A DNA stretch of 63,607 nt from an uncultured Pedobacter sp. (GTDB lineage: Bacteria; Bacteroidota; Bacteroidia; Sphingobacteriales; Sphingobacteriaceae). The notes under the pieces were generated by a model that saw only the letters and a program-made list of their open reading frames with translations, was not told the DNA's origin and did not search any database. The translations under genes were made by a program, and so were the position numbers. Location of the stretch: the NCBI GenBank assembly GCA_946478755.1, contig CAMLDJ010000003.1:1-63607 (forward strand), given 5' to 3'. The stretch's first letter is position 1, and each line of letters begins with the position of its first letter. Of this stretch, positions 20,101 to 28,018 are shown in pieces.

Positions 20101-21112
20101 TTAGAAAGGCACGTTTTTTCTTGCGGATCTCGTCTTCAACGGGGCGGTTATATTTGTTTATTCCTTTATAAAAACTGTCAAATTTTTTCTCTGCCTTTTG
20201 ATTGGTAAAAAGCTGGTTTACAAGGCCCAGGTAGTCATAGCCCGTAGTTCCTTGTACAGGCCATTCCCCCAGTAAAGTTTCTCCAGGCTCCAGGATCTTC
20301 TCCACGACAATGTAAGTGTCGTCGCCACAAAGGGTTCTTAACCGGTCTAGATACGTTGCCGGATCAAATAAACCATCTACATGGTCTATTCGTATCCCCT
20401 GAAATATACCTTCCTTTACCAGTTCTGCGGTTAGCCGGTGATAGGCATCAAAAGTTTCCTGTTGCTGCATGTTGAGGCAAATGAGACTGTTAACCGTAAA
20501 GAAGCGGCGATAATTGATTCGTTCATTGCTTTCCTTATAATGACAAAGCCGGTAAAACTGCTGTGCGGTGATGGATTCAAGTGGGGCATTCACATCGGTG
20601 TCCAGCCTCAGTGGCCAGATGCTGTCGTAATATTTCAGGTACCAGGCTTTCTTTTTTTGTACCAGTTCCAGTTCGCCCCTGGCGATGACAGCATCCAGAT
20701 CGTCACCTAAAAAGGGGGCCATCAGTGGATCTTTTGACAGATCTCTAGAAGTGATGTCAAAGTATTTCCTGTAGCGAGAGGCTTCCCCATATTTTAGAAC
20801 ATCCATCAGCCAGGAATTATTGGGATGGAAAGCCATGTGATTGGGTACAATATCCTGCAGCCAGCTCATGTTTAATCTTTTCAGGCGTGCTGAGATCTGC
20901 CTCAGTTCATCAATTGTCCCTATTTCTGGATTGAACGCATTTGGATCCAGTCCGTCATAGCCATGCATGCTTCCCCGTACCGCCGCAAAAATTGGCGATG
21001 CGTAGATTGTCCTTATCCCGAGATCATGTAAATAGGGGATGATGTTTTCGAAATCTTTAAAGGTAAAACCGCTATGAAACTGTATGCGGTAAGTCGAAAT
21101 AGGATCAAACAT
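17132..21112 (-). CDS. treY-malQ: Fused maltooligosyltrehalose synthase (TreY) and 4-alpha-glucanotransferase (MalQ)
   Basis: 1326 residues from the ATG at 21112, which overlaps the treZ stop in ATGTTTGA; a TTG at 21130 is a less likely start. Residues 1 to about 815 are TreY (GH13): STYRIQFHSGFTF, MHGYDGLDPNAFNPEIG, nucleophile region GIRIDHVDGL near 242 and VVEKIL near 270. From about 826 (GAGILMHISSLPSEFGIGDF) it is a short bacterial GH77 MalQ with LRLDHFRAF near 1124, AEDLGDI near 1170 and GTHDNNTTLGW. TreY turns the reducing end of maltooligosaccharides into a trehalose unit; MalQ rebuilds chains from the leftovers. No starch-binding domains are seen. Cytoplasmic; no signal peptide. Confidence 0.92.
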   Translation of the reverse strand: MFDPISTYRIQFHSGFTFKDFENIIPYLHDLGIRTIYASPIFAAVRGSMHGYDGLDPNAFNPEIGTIDELRQISARLKRLNMSWLQDIVPNHMAFHPNNSWLMDVLKYGEASRYRKYFDITSRDLSKDPLMAPFLGDDLDAVIARGELELVQKKKAWYLKYYDSIWPLRLDTDVNAPLESITAQQFYRLCHYKESNERINYRRFFTVNSLICLNMQQQETFDAYHRLTAELVKEGIFQGIRIDHVDGLFDPATYLDRLRTLCGDDTYIVVEKILEPGETLLGEWPVQGTTGYDYLGLVNQLFTNQKAEKKFDSFYKGINKYNRPVEDEIRKKKRAFLMSYMQGELENLFQLLLESGSIDAQQYGPHDLEMCKALLAELLVRCPVYRLYGHAHPLPENELSLLEGIFSELEDKAEYRPYLNPLREALLNGDIFFYQRLMQFSGPLMAKGVEDTLMYTFNRFIGNNEVGDSPEVFGISVDDFHKAIVERYEAWPLTLNATATHDTKRGEDARARLNVLTDLRKEWIDTVRYWQELNLELKSKGKPDANDEYFIYQSLVATFSERKEELESYQSRLLEYIEKALRESKRNSEWESPDLDYEEHTREFVKQLLDEKRKFWKDFIRFQQKVTMLGRISALSALLIKFGSPGIPDTYQGTELWDLSMVDPDNRRPVDYRTRQQYLKYFDQQPADLDRLWKEAADGRIKLYFLHRLLKFRLENPLLFSEGLYIPLIVKGRYAGHVIAFARRYQRDWAVFLLPVNLAAMLDANADQIGKADWQDTEVHLPADAAATYRDVFRDLTGQADGVIKLQAVFCDVPLAVLHLKQQERKRGAGILMHISSLPSEFGIGDFGPSARNFLTFLSTAGQKYWQVLPMNPLAEEQAYSPYSASSVMAGNTLLISPDDLAKAGLLTTADLNRHAHIDRKMVNYRGVEKEKGLLLAKAFQQYGAKTDSSKIADRAFVNFCRKEAYWLDDYALYEVIKSRHKEKAWFDWPEGLKYRKANALQAFSDKHRLLLDQIKWTQYICFGQWAKLKQRAKALGIKIIGDLPFYTALDSADVWANPQLFLIAPNGELKGMAGVPPDYFNAEGQLWGMPVYNWKTMAKEKYKWWVQRIAKNLELYDLLRLDHFRAFSAYWEVPANSTSAKPGQWKPGPGMALFSALQKHLGKLPLIAEDLGDINAEVVNLIEQLKLPGMKVLQFAFGPDAPDSIHLPHNYQHDRCLVYTGTHDNNTTLGWFEQELDEEGRMRIQKYLGTKISGKNINKVMIRMAYASIANIAIVPMQDVLKKDAQARMNVPAFAKNNWKWRLKAHELNESSGAFLGDLVLLYGR

Positions 21113-22943
21113 ATTCAGCGGAATAAGCAATGAAGGATTCTGGTTGTATGATTATCTGCTGATCTGCCTGAACCCGATCAGGCGCAGTCTTAGGGCCATC
21201 CCAGCGGGAATCAGCAGAATCAGTGATCTTTTTTAAGTTTTGTAAATAGCGGGGGACGGTTAAGCTATGGGCAGTTGCGGAAAAGTTCATGAAGCAGAGC
21301 ACCAGTGCTTTGCTGCCGGTAAGGCCTCTTTCGAGCAACAGGCAGTTTTTTTCTGTGAATGCGGAAGCATGACATGCATTTCGGTCGCCGGCTGATAAGA
21401 CCACGTGTGTTTTGCGCCATGCGATCAGCTGCTTATAGTACAGGAACATCTGCTGATGGCCGGGCACATTTAACAGACTCCAGTTTACCTTTGAAGCGGT
21501 AAAAGTAGCTTCGTCCTGAGGGTCTCGTACCTGGCCTTGGGTATGCATTGCTGCAAATTCCGATCTGCGGCCTTCCCTTACCTGCGCTATCAGCTTGGCA
21601 TCACCATGACTGATAAAATAAAGAAACGGATTGGGCTCCGCCCATTCCTCGGCCATGAACAGCAGGGGCAAGAAAGGAGAAAAGATCACCGCTGCAGCCA
21701 ATAATTTTTGCATTTCGAAGCTAAATAATGTGCTGCTGCGCTCACCAAGCATTCTGTTTCCTATCTGGTCGTGGTTCTGGGAAAAGACAACAAACTGACT
21801 GCCGAGATGCTGGGCTGATGCTTTACGCCCGAAAGTCTTACCACGTTCTGCAGAAAACATCCTTGTGTATACGTAAGCGTCGGTATATGATTTGGCCAGC
21901 TGCGCTATTCCGGAAAAATCGCTGTAATACCCCTTTTTTGGTTCACCAGCCGTTACCCGCAGGGCGTGATGAAACTCATCTGTCCACTGGGCATCCATTC
22001 CAAAACCGTTTTGTTCCAATGGGGATATGTACTTAGGGTCGTTCAGATCGGACTCTGCAATCAGGTAATGAGTCTGTCCGGTCATAGCCATCAGCTCATC
22101 CGTTTTTGCACGAATTTCCTGTAGCAGGTGTACCGCACTAAAATCTTTTATGGCATGTACCGCATCCAGACGCAATGCGTCAATATGAAAGTCCCTGAGC
22201 CACATTAATACATTTTCTACCACAAAGTCACGTACGGCATCACAGTCCCTGTCGTCGTAATTAACGGCTGCTCCCCAGGGGGTCTGATATTTATCCGTAA
22301 AATAACTGCCGTATTCCTCAAAATAACTGCCTTCCGGGCCTACGTGGTTATATACCACGTCGAGCACCACCGCGAGCCCTTTCTGATGACATAAATTGAC
22401 CAGCTCCTGTAGACCTTTTGCTCCGCCATAAGCGCTTTGTACGGCAAATGGGAATACACCATCATAGCCCCAGTTCCTTGTTCCCGGGAAGGCAGCCACC
22501 GGCATCAGTTCAATTGCAGTGATGCCAAGTTCCAGCAGGTGGTCAAGATGTGCAGCGACGCCTTTAAAGTCGCCCTCAGCGGAAAAGCTGCCCGTATGTA
22601 GTTCATAAAAAATATAATCTTTTAAGGGGATGTTGGTCCAGTCTCCATCTTGCCAGTCGTAGTCCAGGTCGACTGCCAGGGAGGCCTCATGCACACCGTC
22701 GGGCTGTCCCAGTGAAGCGGGATCTGGAAGCTGCTTTTCGTCGTCCATTAAAAACCAGTACCGGCTGCCTGCAGAGATCTGATCGGTTATGACAGACCAA
22801 TACCCGTAATTTCCCTTTTGCAGATCGATGTTCAGGTCGCCCGACAGGATACCCATCCGATTGGCCTTTGGTGCCCAAACTTTTACGACAGCCTGTTTTT
22901 CTTTGTTAAGATTTACGCCTAGAGTTCTTTTCAACATATCCAT
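21105..22943 (-). CDS. treZ: Maltooligosyltrehalose trehalohydrolase
   Basis: 612 residues, GH13. An N-terminal early-set beta domain (VVKVWAPKANRMGILSG) precedes the barrel. Motifs seen: FYELHTGSFSAEGDF, DVVYNHVGPEGSYF, nucleophile Asp in LRLDAVHAI near 259, acid/base Glu in LIAESDLND near 299 and WTDEFHHALRV, which is typical of TreZ. It releases free trehalose from the maltooligosyltrehalose made by TreY. The gene starts 7 bp after glgX ends and its stop overlaps the treY start by 8 bp, so translation is probably coupled. Start: ATG at 22943; a second ATG two codons later is also possible. Confidence 0.95.
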   Translation of the reverse strand: MDMLKRTLGVNLNKEKQAVVKVWAPKANRMGILSGDLNIDLQKGNYGYWSVITDQISAGSRYWFLMDDEKQLPDPASLGQPDGVHEASLAVDLDYDWQDGDWTNIPLKDYIFYELHTGSFSAEGDFKGVAAHLDHLLELGITAIELMPVAAFPGTRNWGYDGVFPFAVQSAYGGAKGLQELVNLCHQKGLAVVLDVVYNHVGPEGSYFEEYGSYFTDKYQTPWGAAVNYDDRDCDAVRDFVVENVLMWLRDFHIDALRLDAVHAIKDFSAVHLLQEIRAKTDELMAMTGQTHYLIAESDLNDPKYISPLEQNGFGMDAQWTDEFHHALRVTAGEPKKGYYSDFSGIAQLAKSYTDAYVYTRMFSAERGKTFGRKASAQHLGSQFVVFSQNHDQIGNRMLGERSSTLFSFEMQKLLAAAVIFSPFLPLLFMAEEWAEPNPFLYFISHGDAKLIAQVREGRRSEFAAMHTQGQVRDPQDEATFTASKVNWSLLNVPGHQQMFLYYKQLIAWRKTHVVLSAGDRNACHASAFTEKNCLLLERGLTGSKALVLCFMNFSATAHSLTVPRYLQNLKKITDSADSRWDGPKTAPDRVQADQQIIIQPESFIAYSAEYV

Positions 22944-22950
22944 GCCCAGG

Positions 22951-25062
22951 TTAACTTGCCGATTTCAATACTACAACTGTTCTGCCTTCTACGGGTATTG
23001 AATCGCCTGGCCCGTAAGCCAGTTTCTGACTGTCCGGGTTGCCGGCATCCAGTACAATTTCCCATTTACTCCCGTACTGCTGAGCCGGAAGTTTATATTG
23101 CAGGGGTTCATGATGGGCGTTGAAAATCACATAAAAGCTGTCGTCGGTTATGGTTCTGGCTTTGTCGTCCAGCCCTTTAACGCCTTTGCCATTCAGGAAA
23201 ACGGCGAGCGACTTCGCAAAATCTTCTTTCCAGTTGTGTTCTTCCATTTCATCTCCTCCGGGCAGGAACCATGCAATATCTTCTACTCCTGTGCCTTTTA
23301 TCGGCTGACCCAGGAACCACTTTGTTCGGCAGAATGCAGGGTGGCTTTTTCTCAACTCAATAAGTGCTTTGGTAAAATTCAGCAGATCATGATCTGCTTT
23401 GACCCAGTTGAGCCAGGAAACCTCGTTATCCTGACAGTAGGCATTGTTATTTCCCAATTGCGTTCGTCCCATCTCATCGCCGGCAACGAGCATCGGAACA
23501 CCCTGAGATAAAAATAAGGTAGCCAGCATATTCCGCTTCTGCCTGTTTCTCAACTCAATAATACCCTGATCCGAAGTTTCACCTTCTGCCCCATAATTAC
23601 AGGAACGGTTATGATCTTCACCGTCCATATTGTTTTCTCCATTGGCTTCGTTGTGCTTTTCGTTGTAAGATACCAGGTCATGTAAGGTAAATCCATCATG
23701 TGCGGTAATGAAATTGATGCTTGCTGTCGGGCTTCTGTCATCATCCTGATAAAGGTCAGGGCTTCCCGTAAAGCGGGATGCAAATTCACCCAGCATACTT
23801 TCTTCACCTCTCCAATAGTCTCTTATGCAATCCCTGTATTTTCCGTTCCACTCTGCCCAGCCCGGAGGAAAGTTCCCCACCTGATAACCGCCTTCGCCGA
23901 TATCCCAGGGCTCGGCAATCAGTTTAACCTGTGAAATTACAGGATCCTGATGGATGATGCTGAAAAATGCGCCGAGCATATTTACCTCGTCCAGTCCCCG
24001 CGCCAGGGCAGAGGCCAGATCAAAGCGGAAGCCGTCTACATGCATTTCTGTGATCCAGTAACGCAGGCTATCCATCATCAGCCGCAGGACACTCGGGAAA
24101 TGTGCATTCAGGGTATTGCCTGTTCCCGTATAGTCCATGTAGTACCGCTTATCTTCAGCAAGCCTGTAATACTGTGCATTATCGATCCCCTTAAACGATA
24201 AAGTAGGGCCAAGATGGTTACCTTCGGCAGTATGGTTATACACGACGTCAAGGATGACCTCAATTCCGGCCTTGTGCAGGGCCTTAACCATATCTTTAAA
24301 CTCTTTAACCTGTCCGCCAAGCGTGCCACTTGAAGAGTACCGGGTATCTGGTGCAAAAAAACCAATTGTATTGTAGCCCCAATAATTACTGAGACCCTGT
24401 TCAATCAGCCGCCTGTCGTTGATAAACTGATGAACAGGCATCAGTTCAATGGCTGTAATGCCGAGCGATTTCAGATAAGACAGCATCACAGGATGTCCGA
24501 TTGCTGCATAGGTCCCCCGGATCTCCTCCGGAATATCGGGGTGTTGTCTGCTAAGCCCTTTCACATGGGCCTCGTAGATAATACTTTCATGGTAGTTAAT
24601 CCCCGGAGGCTTATCGCCCTCCCAATCGTAATACTGGTCAACCACCACCGCCTTTGGAACAAACTGAGCACTGTCACTATCGCTAAAGGCCAGGTCATCT
24701 TCGCTGAGTTCATAGCCGAATAAAGAATCGTGCCATTCCACCTTTCCGGAAATTGCTTTTGCATAGGGATCTATCAACAGCTTGTTTGCATTAAAGCGAT
24801 GTCCAAGATGTGGTTCATAGGGGCCATGCATGCGATATCCATAACATGATCCAGGCGAAACGCCGGAAATATATATATGCCAGATCTGCCTGCTTCTTTC
24901 TTTCAACATTACAGACCGATATGGCCCGGCACAATCCTTCCCAAACAAACATAGCTCAACCGCTGTCGCATTACTTGCAAAAATTGCAAAGTTCACGCCC
25001 TTACCGTCCCAGGTAGCACCGAGTGGATACGGTTTACCTGGGTGTATCTCTAATTCAATCAT
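22951..25062 (-). CDS. glgX: Glycogen debranching enzyme
   Basis: 703 residues, GH13 subfamily with isoamylase-type N-terminal domain (PYPLGATWDGKGVNFAIFA). Motifs: YEAHVKGLSRQHPDIP, DVVYNHTAEGNHLGPT, FRFDLASAL near 348, LIAEPWDIGEGGYQVG near 383 and TAHDGFTLHDLVSYNEKHNE near 456. It cuts alpha-1,6 branches from glycogen or limit dextrin and supplies linear chains to TreY. It is the first gene of the glgX-treZ-treY/malQ operon. A weak AAGAGAC ribosome site lies just before the ATG. Cytoplasmic. Confidence 0.95.
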   Translation of the reverse strand: MIELEIHPGKPYPLGATWDGKGVNFAIFASNATAVELCLFGKDCAGPYRSVMLKERSRQIWHIYISGVSPGSCYGYRMHGPYEPHLGHRFNANKLLIDPYAKAISGKVEWHDSLFGYELSEDDLAFSDSDSAQFVPKAVVVDQYYDWEGDKPPGINYHESIIYEAHVKGLSRQHPDIPEEIRGTYAAIGHPVMLSYLKSLGITAIELMPVHQFINDRRLIEQGLSNYWGYNTIGFFAPDTRYSSSGTLGGQVKEFKDMVKALHKAGIEVILDVVYNHTAEGNHLGPTLSFKGIDNAQYYRLAEDKRYYMDYTGTGNTLNAHFPSVLRLMMDSLRYWITEMHVDGFRFDLASALARGLDEVNMLGAFFSIIHQDPVISQVKLIAEPWDIGEGGYQVGNFPPGWAEWNGKYRDCIRDYWRGEESMLGEFASRFTGSPDLYQDDDRSPTASINFITAHDGFTLHDLVSYNEKHNEANGENNMDGEDHNRSCNYGAEGETSDQGIIELRNRQKRNMLATLFLSQGVPMLVAGDEMGRTQLGNNNAYCQDNEVSWLNWVKADHDLLNFTKALIELRKSHPAFCRTKWFLGQPIKGTGVEDIAWFLPGGDEMEEHNWKEDFAKSLAVFLNGKGVKGLDDKARTITDDSFYVIFNAHHEPLQYKLPAQQYGSKWEIVLDAGNPDSQKLAYGPGDSIPVEGRTVVVLKSAS

Positions 25063-25185
25063 TTGTCTCTTTACAGTTTTTCCTATTAACCTTTACAGGA
25101 TTGTAAATGTTTTGGCCTCAGGAAAAAGACCAGCTAAACCGGTTGCTCAAACGGGCGAATCTGAACACCTATGCCATATGGGACG

Positions 25186-25221
25186 CAAAAAAATACAGAC
25201 AACCGGTTAGGTTGTCTGTAT
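25186..25221 (-). terminator. Strong intrinsic terminator for the 56-aa gene
   Basis: Twelve-bp stem ATACAGACAACC / GGTTGTCTGTAT with a 5-base loop. On the minus strand the hairpin is followed by a run of seven T. It lies 45 bp beyond the stop codon of the small minus-strand gene and shows that this strand is transcribed here. Confidence 0.85.
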
Positions 25222-25265
25222 CTATGGCTTAGGTTTCAGACTGCCAACTCAAATGGCGAGCTGCA

Positions 25266-25436
25266 CTACAATAACCTCAATAAATAATTAGGCCTTTTGT
25301 ATTTCGGTTGAATACCAGTGTTAGGCCTGGTTGGCTTCGCTGTCTCTTTTCCATTCAAATCATCATGATCTGCCTTAACCATTTCCTTTAATCTGGCGCT
25401 GTTGTCCAGTTTTTTCGCTACTGCGTCTATTTCCAT
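25266..25436 (-). CDS. Small hydrophilic protein, 56 aa, function unknown
   Basis: ATG at 25436, TAG at 25266. The protein is charged and has two parts: a helical N-terminus (VAKKLDNSARLKEMVKADHD) and a basic, proline-containing C-terminus (KPTRPNTGIQPKYKRPNYL). No membrane segment or signal peptide. I do not recognise the family. Support comes from the intrinsic terminator right after it and from the 271-bp divergent region it shares with the LuxR-type regulator gene. That region contains the boxes also found before the dehydrogenase-like gene, so the small gene may respond to the same regulator. Confidence 0.6.
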   Translation of the reverse strand: MEIDAVAKKLDNSARLKEMVKADHDDLNGKETAKPTRPNTGIQPKYKRPNYLLRLL

Positions 25437-25494
25437 AAATCTCGATTTTACTATGGAAACGCATGAAGCGATAATTTGTTCATAAAAACGCTAA

Positions 25495-25597
25495 AAACCG
25501 TATTTACCGGCTCATGGGCACGTAAGATTGGCAAAATACGCAACATATACTTAATCACCGAAGGGAGTTGTGCTTTTTGGTTTTATATCAGCAGATA
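25495..25597. promoter_or_regulatory. Three boxes shared with the dehydrogenase-like gene, divergent region
   Basis: AAACCGTATTT (25495-25505), CACGTAAGATTGGC plus AATACG (25519-25540) and TTTTATATCAGC-A-GATA (25581-25597) correspond to 16491-16501, 16451-16474 and 16531-16547. Order of the first two is swapped between loci. They lie between the 56-aa gene and the response-regulator gene and may control both. Confidence 0.5.
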
Positions 25598-25707
25598 AAC
25601 AATTTGCGCCTATATATGTTTATATCCGACCTGGGGCATGCTAATCAAAAGACATTTTTAAATACTGATCGATTTGTTGCAGGCCATAAAGAATTAAATT
25701 CTTGAAC

Positions 25708-26358
25708 ATGATAAATGTAATAATAGCGGAAGATCATAATATTGTTCGCAATGGCATTAAGATGCTGCTCCAAACCGATAGCAGTATCAACATTATTGGT
25801 GAGGCGACAACCGGGGCTGAGGTGATCAAGTTGATGAGCCATCCTATTAAAGTTGATGTTTTGTTGACCGATATTCAGATGCAGGAAATGGATGGCATCG
25901 CTCTAATCAGTAAAGCAAAAGCCATTGATCCCCATACCGCGGTAATCGTGCTTTCGATGCATAATGATGTCAATTATATAGATCAGGCCTTTGCCGAGGG
26001 AGCTTCTGGCTATCTCCTGAAAGAATGCAATACAGATGAACTTTTATTTGCAGTAAAACAAGCCATGGCCGGACGGAAATACATTTGTATGGATCTGTCT
26101 GTAAAATTATTGGGTCTTGCTGCCCAGCGCACCTCAGTTGCGAATGCGAGGCAGCATGTAAATGCCGAATTTTCAGAACGGGAACTGGAGGTCTTACACC
26201 TTATTGCTGAAGGACTGACCAATGATGAAATGTCAGATAAGTTGTTCCTAAGTAAAAGAACAGTAGAGGGGCACCGCCAAAGCCTGCTCAATAAAACAGG
26301 ATCTAGAAATACGGCAACCCTAATCCGGTTTGCTGTTCGCAATGGTTACCTTGACTAA
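25708..26358 (+). CDS. NarL/LuxR-type response regulator
   Basis: 216 residues from the ATG at 25708; a TTG two codons upstream is also open. The receiver domain has the acidic pair in IIAEDHNIVRNG, phosphoacceptor Asp55 (VLLTDIQM) and the conserved Lys in GYLLKEC. The C-terminal LuxR helix-turn-helix is FSERELEVLHLIAEGL through RTVEGHRQSLLNKTGSRN. It binds DNA when phosphorylated. No kinase gene is adjacent, so it is an orphan. The sequence boxes upstream of it recur before the gene at 16556, which makes autoregulation plus control of that gene a reasonable guess. Confidence 0.92.
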   Translation: MINVIIAEDHNIVRNGIKMLLQTDSSINIIGEATTGAEVIKLMSHPIKVDVLLTDIQMQEMDGIALISKAKAIDPHTAVIVLSMHNDVNYIDQAFAEGASGYLLKECNTDELLFAVKQAMAGRKYICMDLSVKLLGLAAQRTSVANARQHVNAEFSERELEVLHLIAEGLTNDEMSDKLFLSKRTVEGHRQSLLNKTGSRNTATLIRFAVRNGYLD

Positions 26359-26410
26359 ATGCCTATTTCCGTTGCACTGTTATACGCTGGTTTCCTTTGA
26401 CCAGGAGGGA

Positions 26411-26629
26411 CTATCCCGCCCGTTTATGTCTCCATTTGGTTAGCAGTACACTTGCTAGTCCGCTGAATGTCGTGCGAATATGGAAGGAAAAAACCTCCAT
26501 GGCAACTAATTTGTAAAGTCGCCTGGTATCTTTATCAGATCCGATCATTCCAGGCATGGTAAAAAGGGCAATGGCAAAGGCATAATCGATCAGGCCGTGC
26601 AGCTTGGGTCTAATGGGTTTCGTATTCAT
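26411..26629 (-). CDS. Small membrane protein, 72 aa, possibly shortened
   Basis: Begins MNTKPIRPKLHGLIDYAFAI and has one clear hydrophobic stretch at about 15-29 and a second weaker one near 55-64. The KPKLHGLIDY start and the RRLYKLVAMEV segment recall a family of small integral membrane proteins of roughly 125 residues that begin with a His-Gly-x-x-Asp-Tyr motif. If so, this copy lacks the C-terminal half; no frameshifted remainder was obvious. Convergent with the response-regulator gene. Function unknown. Confidence 0.6.
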   Translation of the reverse strand: MNTKPIRPKLHGLIDYAFAIALFTMPGMIGSDKDTRRLYKLVAMEVFSFHIRTTFSGLASVLLTKWRHKRAG

Positions 26630-26755
26630 AGTAGTGGCTATTGATTGTCATAGTAAAAACAAAACAAGTGCCTGAACTCGAGAAAAAACTACCTGTTTTT
26701 GAAGTTAATTACCTGTATCAGCAATTTCCTGTTCTATTTATTATACACCGATCTT

Positions 26756-27323
26756 TTAATCAAAAAGCTGCTGCTCGTCGGTATAATAGGTCTTACGGCT
26801 ACTCTTTTTGTCGACCATAATCTTTGCCCCACTGGGGCTCTTCTGTGCCTGAGGATTATGAATTTTTAAAAAATCTCTTACCTCACCACTTAACTGGTCG
26901 GGGTGCTGTTTTTTAATTTGCTTGATCGCAGAACGCAGCACTTCATTGATCGCTTTATGCAACGCATTGACGCTTTGTTCCGGAATGGCTTTGGAAATTG
27001 AAAAGGGGGAGATCTTAGCGGCCCATAAGATCTCATCCGCGTAAGCATTTCCAATTCCCCTGATTAACTTCTGGTCAAGTAGTACCTGTTTGATCGATGA
27101 TCGTTTTTTCGAAAGTACGGCTTTAAGGTAGGCTGAACTCATTTCTTTAGCCATTGCATCCGGAACTTCGGTCATCTGAGGATCAAGCGTGGGCGTGGCG
27201 CTTTTCTGAAAATCCGTTAGTGCAAAACCTTCCTCACCCTTTTGATGCCCCAGTTTAGATCTTCGCTCGGCTTTTGTGGGGATTGATAGATATTCCAGCT
27301 ACCTTCAATTCAGGAATGGACAT
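26756..27323 (-). pseudogene. mutM: Remnant of formamidopyrimidine-DNA glycosylase (Fpg/MutM)
   Basis: The C-terminal part is well kept in one frame to 26756: GFALTDFQKSATPTLDP, the H2TH region IKQVLLDQKLIRGIGNAYADEILW (positions about 27000-27080) and an end SRKTYYTDEQQLFD. The N-terminus is broken. A start-like MSIPELKV at 27323 looks like the family's MPEIPEL but lacks the catalytic Pro2-Glu3, runs into a stop after 22 codons, and the rest continues in another frame with roughly 90-100 residues missing. The 139-residue open frame from 27175 would lack the catalytic domain. Bacteroidota Fpg proteins of this type are about 240-260 residues. I call it a pseudogene; a truncated DNA-binding protein is the alternative. 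Confidence 0.7.
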
Positions 27324-27331
27324 TGTCTTCG

Positions 27332-27874
27332 CTATGCTATGATAACCCTGTTATAATATTCCATGATTCGATCAAAGCAGATCTTTAACCACTCGGTATA
27401 AATACCGGGGTCAGATTCGATATCGTTAGCGAGGGTTTGCATATCAACATATTTGCACGTAGCCACCTCTACCGGGTCTGGAACGGGTAACAGATCACTT
27501 ATTCCAAAAAAAACGTGGTCATATTCATTTTCAGAAATTCCATTTCCAAGTTCTGCATGATAGGTAAAATTGAACCCGTAAACAAGTTTACATTCCATAC
27601 CCATTTCCTCATGCAATCTCCTATGGGCTGCATTAAATGTTTGTTCTCCCAATCTTGGATGGCTGCAACAGGTATTGGTCCATTTTCCGCCGGAGTGGTA
27701 CTTATCTGCGGCCCTTTGCTGCAAAAGCAGTTGTCCTTTGCTGTTGAAAACAAAAACAGAAAATGCACGGTGGAGCTTCCCCAGCAAATGGGCCTCCATT
27801 TTAGGCATTGTGCCGATCATGTTATCGTGCTCATCTACCAGGATCACACTTTCAGTATCCGCTACTTCATTCAT
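27332..27874 (-). CDS. idi: Isopentenyl-diphosphate delta-isomerase, type 1
   Basis: 180 residues, Nudix fold. The catalytic Cys70 is in TNTCCSHPR and the catalytic Glu117 in ENEYDHVF; the Nudix box is GEQTFNAAHRRLHEEMGM. It interconverts isopentenyl and dimethylallyl diphosphate for isoprenoid synthesis (quinones, carotenoids) in the cytoplasm. Length matches the family. The fpg remnant starts 9 bp downstream on the same strand, which does not suggest a functional link. Confidence 0.95.
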   Translation of the reverse strand: MNEVADTESVILVDEHDNMIGTMPKMEAHLLGKLHRAFSVFVFNSKGQLLLQQRAADKYHSGGKWTNTCCSHPRLGEQTFNAAHRRLHEEMGMECKLVYGFNFTYHAELGNGISENEYDHVFFGISDLLPVPDPVEVATCKYVDMQTLANDIESDPGIYTEWLKICFDRIMEYYNRVIIA

Positions 27875-28018
27875 AAGATTCTCTCAATTCTTGTAGTAAA
27901 GATAAGCAAGATAAATTTCTGCCCCACATAAAAGATCTGCCGGCATGAAAACGTTCAGCATATTGCTAAACCATTTTGGATTCAAATGTGTTACCTATGG
28001 TATTCAATTCCACTGTTT

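Noticed and set aside
21113..21130. TTG start for treY-malQ six codons upstream
   Set aside because: Lies deeper within treZ, and the ATG at 21112 matches the usual N-terminus of TreY proteins.
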